Of a DNA stretch of 64,000 nucleotides, positions 62,087 through 64,000 are shown one piece after another. Both the position numbers and the translations under genes were made by a program. Positions within the stretch are counted from its first letter, which is position 1; every line of letters begins with the position of its first letter. The notes below the pieces were generated by a model. The model was not told the DNA's origin. It did not search any database and worked only from the letters and a program-made list of their open reading frames with translations. The DNA is taken from positions 13,206,001 through 13,270,000 of the forward strand of contig OZ176054.1 in the NCBI GenBank assembly GCA_964247055.1, written 5' to 3'. This DNA comes from Paragordius varius. Taxonomy: Eukaryota; Nematomorpha.

Positions 62087-62602
62087 CAATTGTTGCGGGA
62101 ATGTTTAATAAGCCATTGAAGGGTAATATCTACAAAAAAATAAGGTTATAGGAACATTTTTAAGTTTCAATATAATATTAAATCAGCCAACAAAGTCCTG
62201 TTTCCACCTCTAAGGACATGAAAATGCATATGATAAAGGCAAAATGACAAAGGCCATTTTATAATAATTTGTAATTAAAGTTGTAGAAAAGAGCACTTTT
62301 TACGTAAAAAATCGTTTTAATAAATAAAGTGTGAATATGTGAATTATTTCGTGGTAAGAAAACTTACCTATCTACAATAAAATTCATAAAAATATGGGGT
62401 TGATCCCAACAAGATAATAATTATACATTCAAAACAGTGAATGTGATCGCTTTTATATAGATATTTATGCCTACTTTGAATTAATAATTCTTTCTCTTAT
62501 TTTATTATATTTTAACATTAAAACAAATTAAATTGGTTCAGTTAAAATAGATTTAGGATAATTTTGTTTAGATATTATCGTAAAGTGCGTACGATCCGAT
62601 AA

Positions 62603-64000
62603 TTAATAATATTTAGACCAGTCAAAAACTTTCACTAAATATCAGAGTATATATATATAAAAAACTATAATAATTTTGTTATAAAAAACTTTTTTTAGGG
62701 TTTCTAACATTTTAACATTTAAATAATTAATGCATACCAATATTTTCTTTCTCTTTGCAGGATATAGAGTAACAACATATTTCCCGATCTTGAATCGCAG
62801 ACAAATTTCTAAATATGTTGACAATCACAATTATTAACAAGAATATAATCTCAACAAATTTAAAAAAGTATAAAAAGTAAGTTACAATTTTTCAATCAAA
62901 GTTTTTTCATCGTAGGAGTTGGGTAGGTCCTTTTTATTGCCTAAAACAAGTACAGGAATGTTTTGTAATTGAGGTTTGTTCAATAAGTTATGGAGTTCGT
63001 TGGCAGATGCTTGAATCTTTTCGTGATCAGCGCTATCTACCATATATCTATTTCCAACAAGCAAATAACTCATTATACATAAAACATTATAATATCCACC
63101 CCGCATTCAATAAAATTTTTATAAATAGCACTTATAAACCAATTAGATCGTGCTGGATAAATTATGCAGCTTTTCGATTTCGACAGTTAAATTTCAAAAA
63201 TATAAATATTTTAAACTTACTAGACTCGGGTATTATTGAGATTTCCCTTCATAGAAAACTTTAAAATAAACTAATAATTTTTTATTTTTTAAAAAAATTT
63301 TGAATAATTGTTAACAAAATAATAATTTATTAATCTTTTTAAAAAAGGGTCAGGATATTGAGGTGTGTATATTTGATACAATCGCGGTATAGTGGGTGTA
63401 GTGTATATAGGAGAATTAAATTAAAACACTTAAACAACATCAAAAAAATCATAAAATAAACGAAACTTAAAAAACTCTAAAACATGTTCAATACTAATTA
63501 GACAAAACTATTTACAAATGCGTTTAGAAGTGATTCAACTAAAAAAACATATTGCAAAATATAAGGTTTGCAAAAAAGATCTTAATAATGAGGAACAATA
63601 CACAATATTTTTAACTTAGGAATATGTTCTAGACTTTTTTCGATTTAATAGAGCATAACCCGTCTTTGTAGAGATAAAAAATAGGTCAAACTTACACTAT
63701 GGCATTAACTCCCCGACAATATCGTTCCCACATACTTCGAAACCGAGGTTGGCCCCCAATATCCCAAATCTTAATGGTAACATTCCCTTTCGTAATTTTG
63801 CGCATGTTAAAACCTACAGTTGGGATCATATCTTCCGTATATTGCCCTGACTACATAAATATGTTTAAAATTTATTGATTTACGGCAATGACGTTAACAA
63901 AAGTCGTTTTCCCAGAATATTGTAATCCAACCAATGTCAACTCCATTTCTTCCTTCCAAAACAAACTTCTGAACCAGTCTAAAATTTTGTTTAGCAGAGA
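62603..64000 (-). CDS. ARL8: ARL8 small GTPase, lacks only the first codons
   Basis: Exons, 5' to 3': 64000-63884 (runs off the window), 63850-63696, 63047-62886, 62808-62738, 62634-62603. All phases join, giving 178 visible residues. Family marks: [15 protein letters not shown]-loop GLQYSGKTT, switch [10 protein letters not shown], switch [24 protein letters not shown] and the SCKEK base motif. ARL8 is the lysosome-associated Arf-like GTPase that couples lysosomes to kinesin via SKIP and binds HOPS. Human ARL8B is 186 residues; only about two or three N-terminal residues should be missing. Up to SCKEKENI the sequence follows the animal protein closely. The last exon differs, ending [10 protein letters not shown] instead of the usual ITLQWLIQHS..-type helix. 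Confidence 0.97.

Overview
The window looks like nuclear DNA of a very AT-rich, intron-containing eukaryote, most likely an animal or close holozoan relative. Three things point that way: an ARL8 GTPase nearly identical to animal ARL8 in its N-terminal half, a sestrin, and an intron-less tRNA-Pro(TGG) that matches, as I remember it, the vertebrate gene base for base. Protein genes are split into small exons with GT..AG introns. Exon phases agree across every junction given below, which is the main support for the gene models. The species cannot be named from the sequence.

Layout. 1-3582: a block carrying a small single-pass membrane-protein gene, repeated without visible difference at 58490-62071. 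3663-8572 (+): the middle and C-terminal part of a NUP98 nucleoporin, whose reading frame stops exactly at the place where other NUP98 precursors cut themselves. 9368-11254 (-): the last exons of a sestrin gene, cut off. 11255-24844: about 13.6 kb without recognised genes, with a large 20-bp minisatellite (16680-18960), a second short-unit array, and a pair of inverted flanking repeats. 24846-28885 (+): a second NUP98, lacking its 5' exons. 29606-43943 (-): a sestrin gene of at least 14 exons, roughly twice the usual protein length, with introns swollen by tandem repeats and transposons. 44459-44910 (-): a possible further 5' sestrin exon. 44911-52837: mostly repeats, with tRNA-Pro at 49646. 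52838-54327 (+): a two-exon membrane-anchored protein. 54328-58489: a cluster of miniature transposons. 58490-62071: second copy of the membrane-protein block. 62603-64000 (-): ARL8, nearly complete.

The NUP98/sestrin region is best explained by a tandem-type duplication of a convergent gene pair. The repeated unit ran from a NUP98 internal exon to a sestrin internal exon, so copy A kept the longer NUP98 and a sestrin stump, while copy B kept the whole sestrin and a NUP98 stump. Both stumps still have open frames.

Two non-autonomous inverted-repeat families shape the non-coding DNA. One is a roughly 245-295 bp Tc1/mariner-like MITE present in about 20 copies. The other is a foldback-like element whose arms are built of 17-bp iterations. 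One sestrin intron is filled with tandem copies of the start of the next exon, splice acceptor included.
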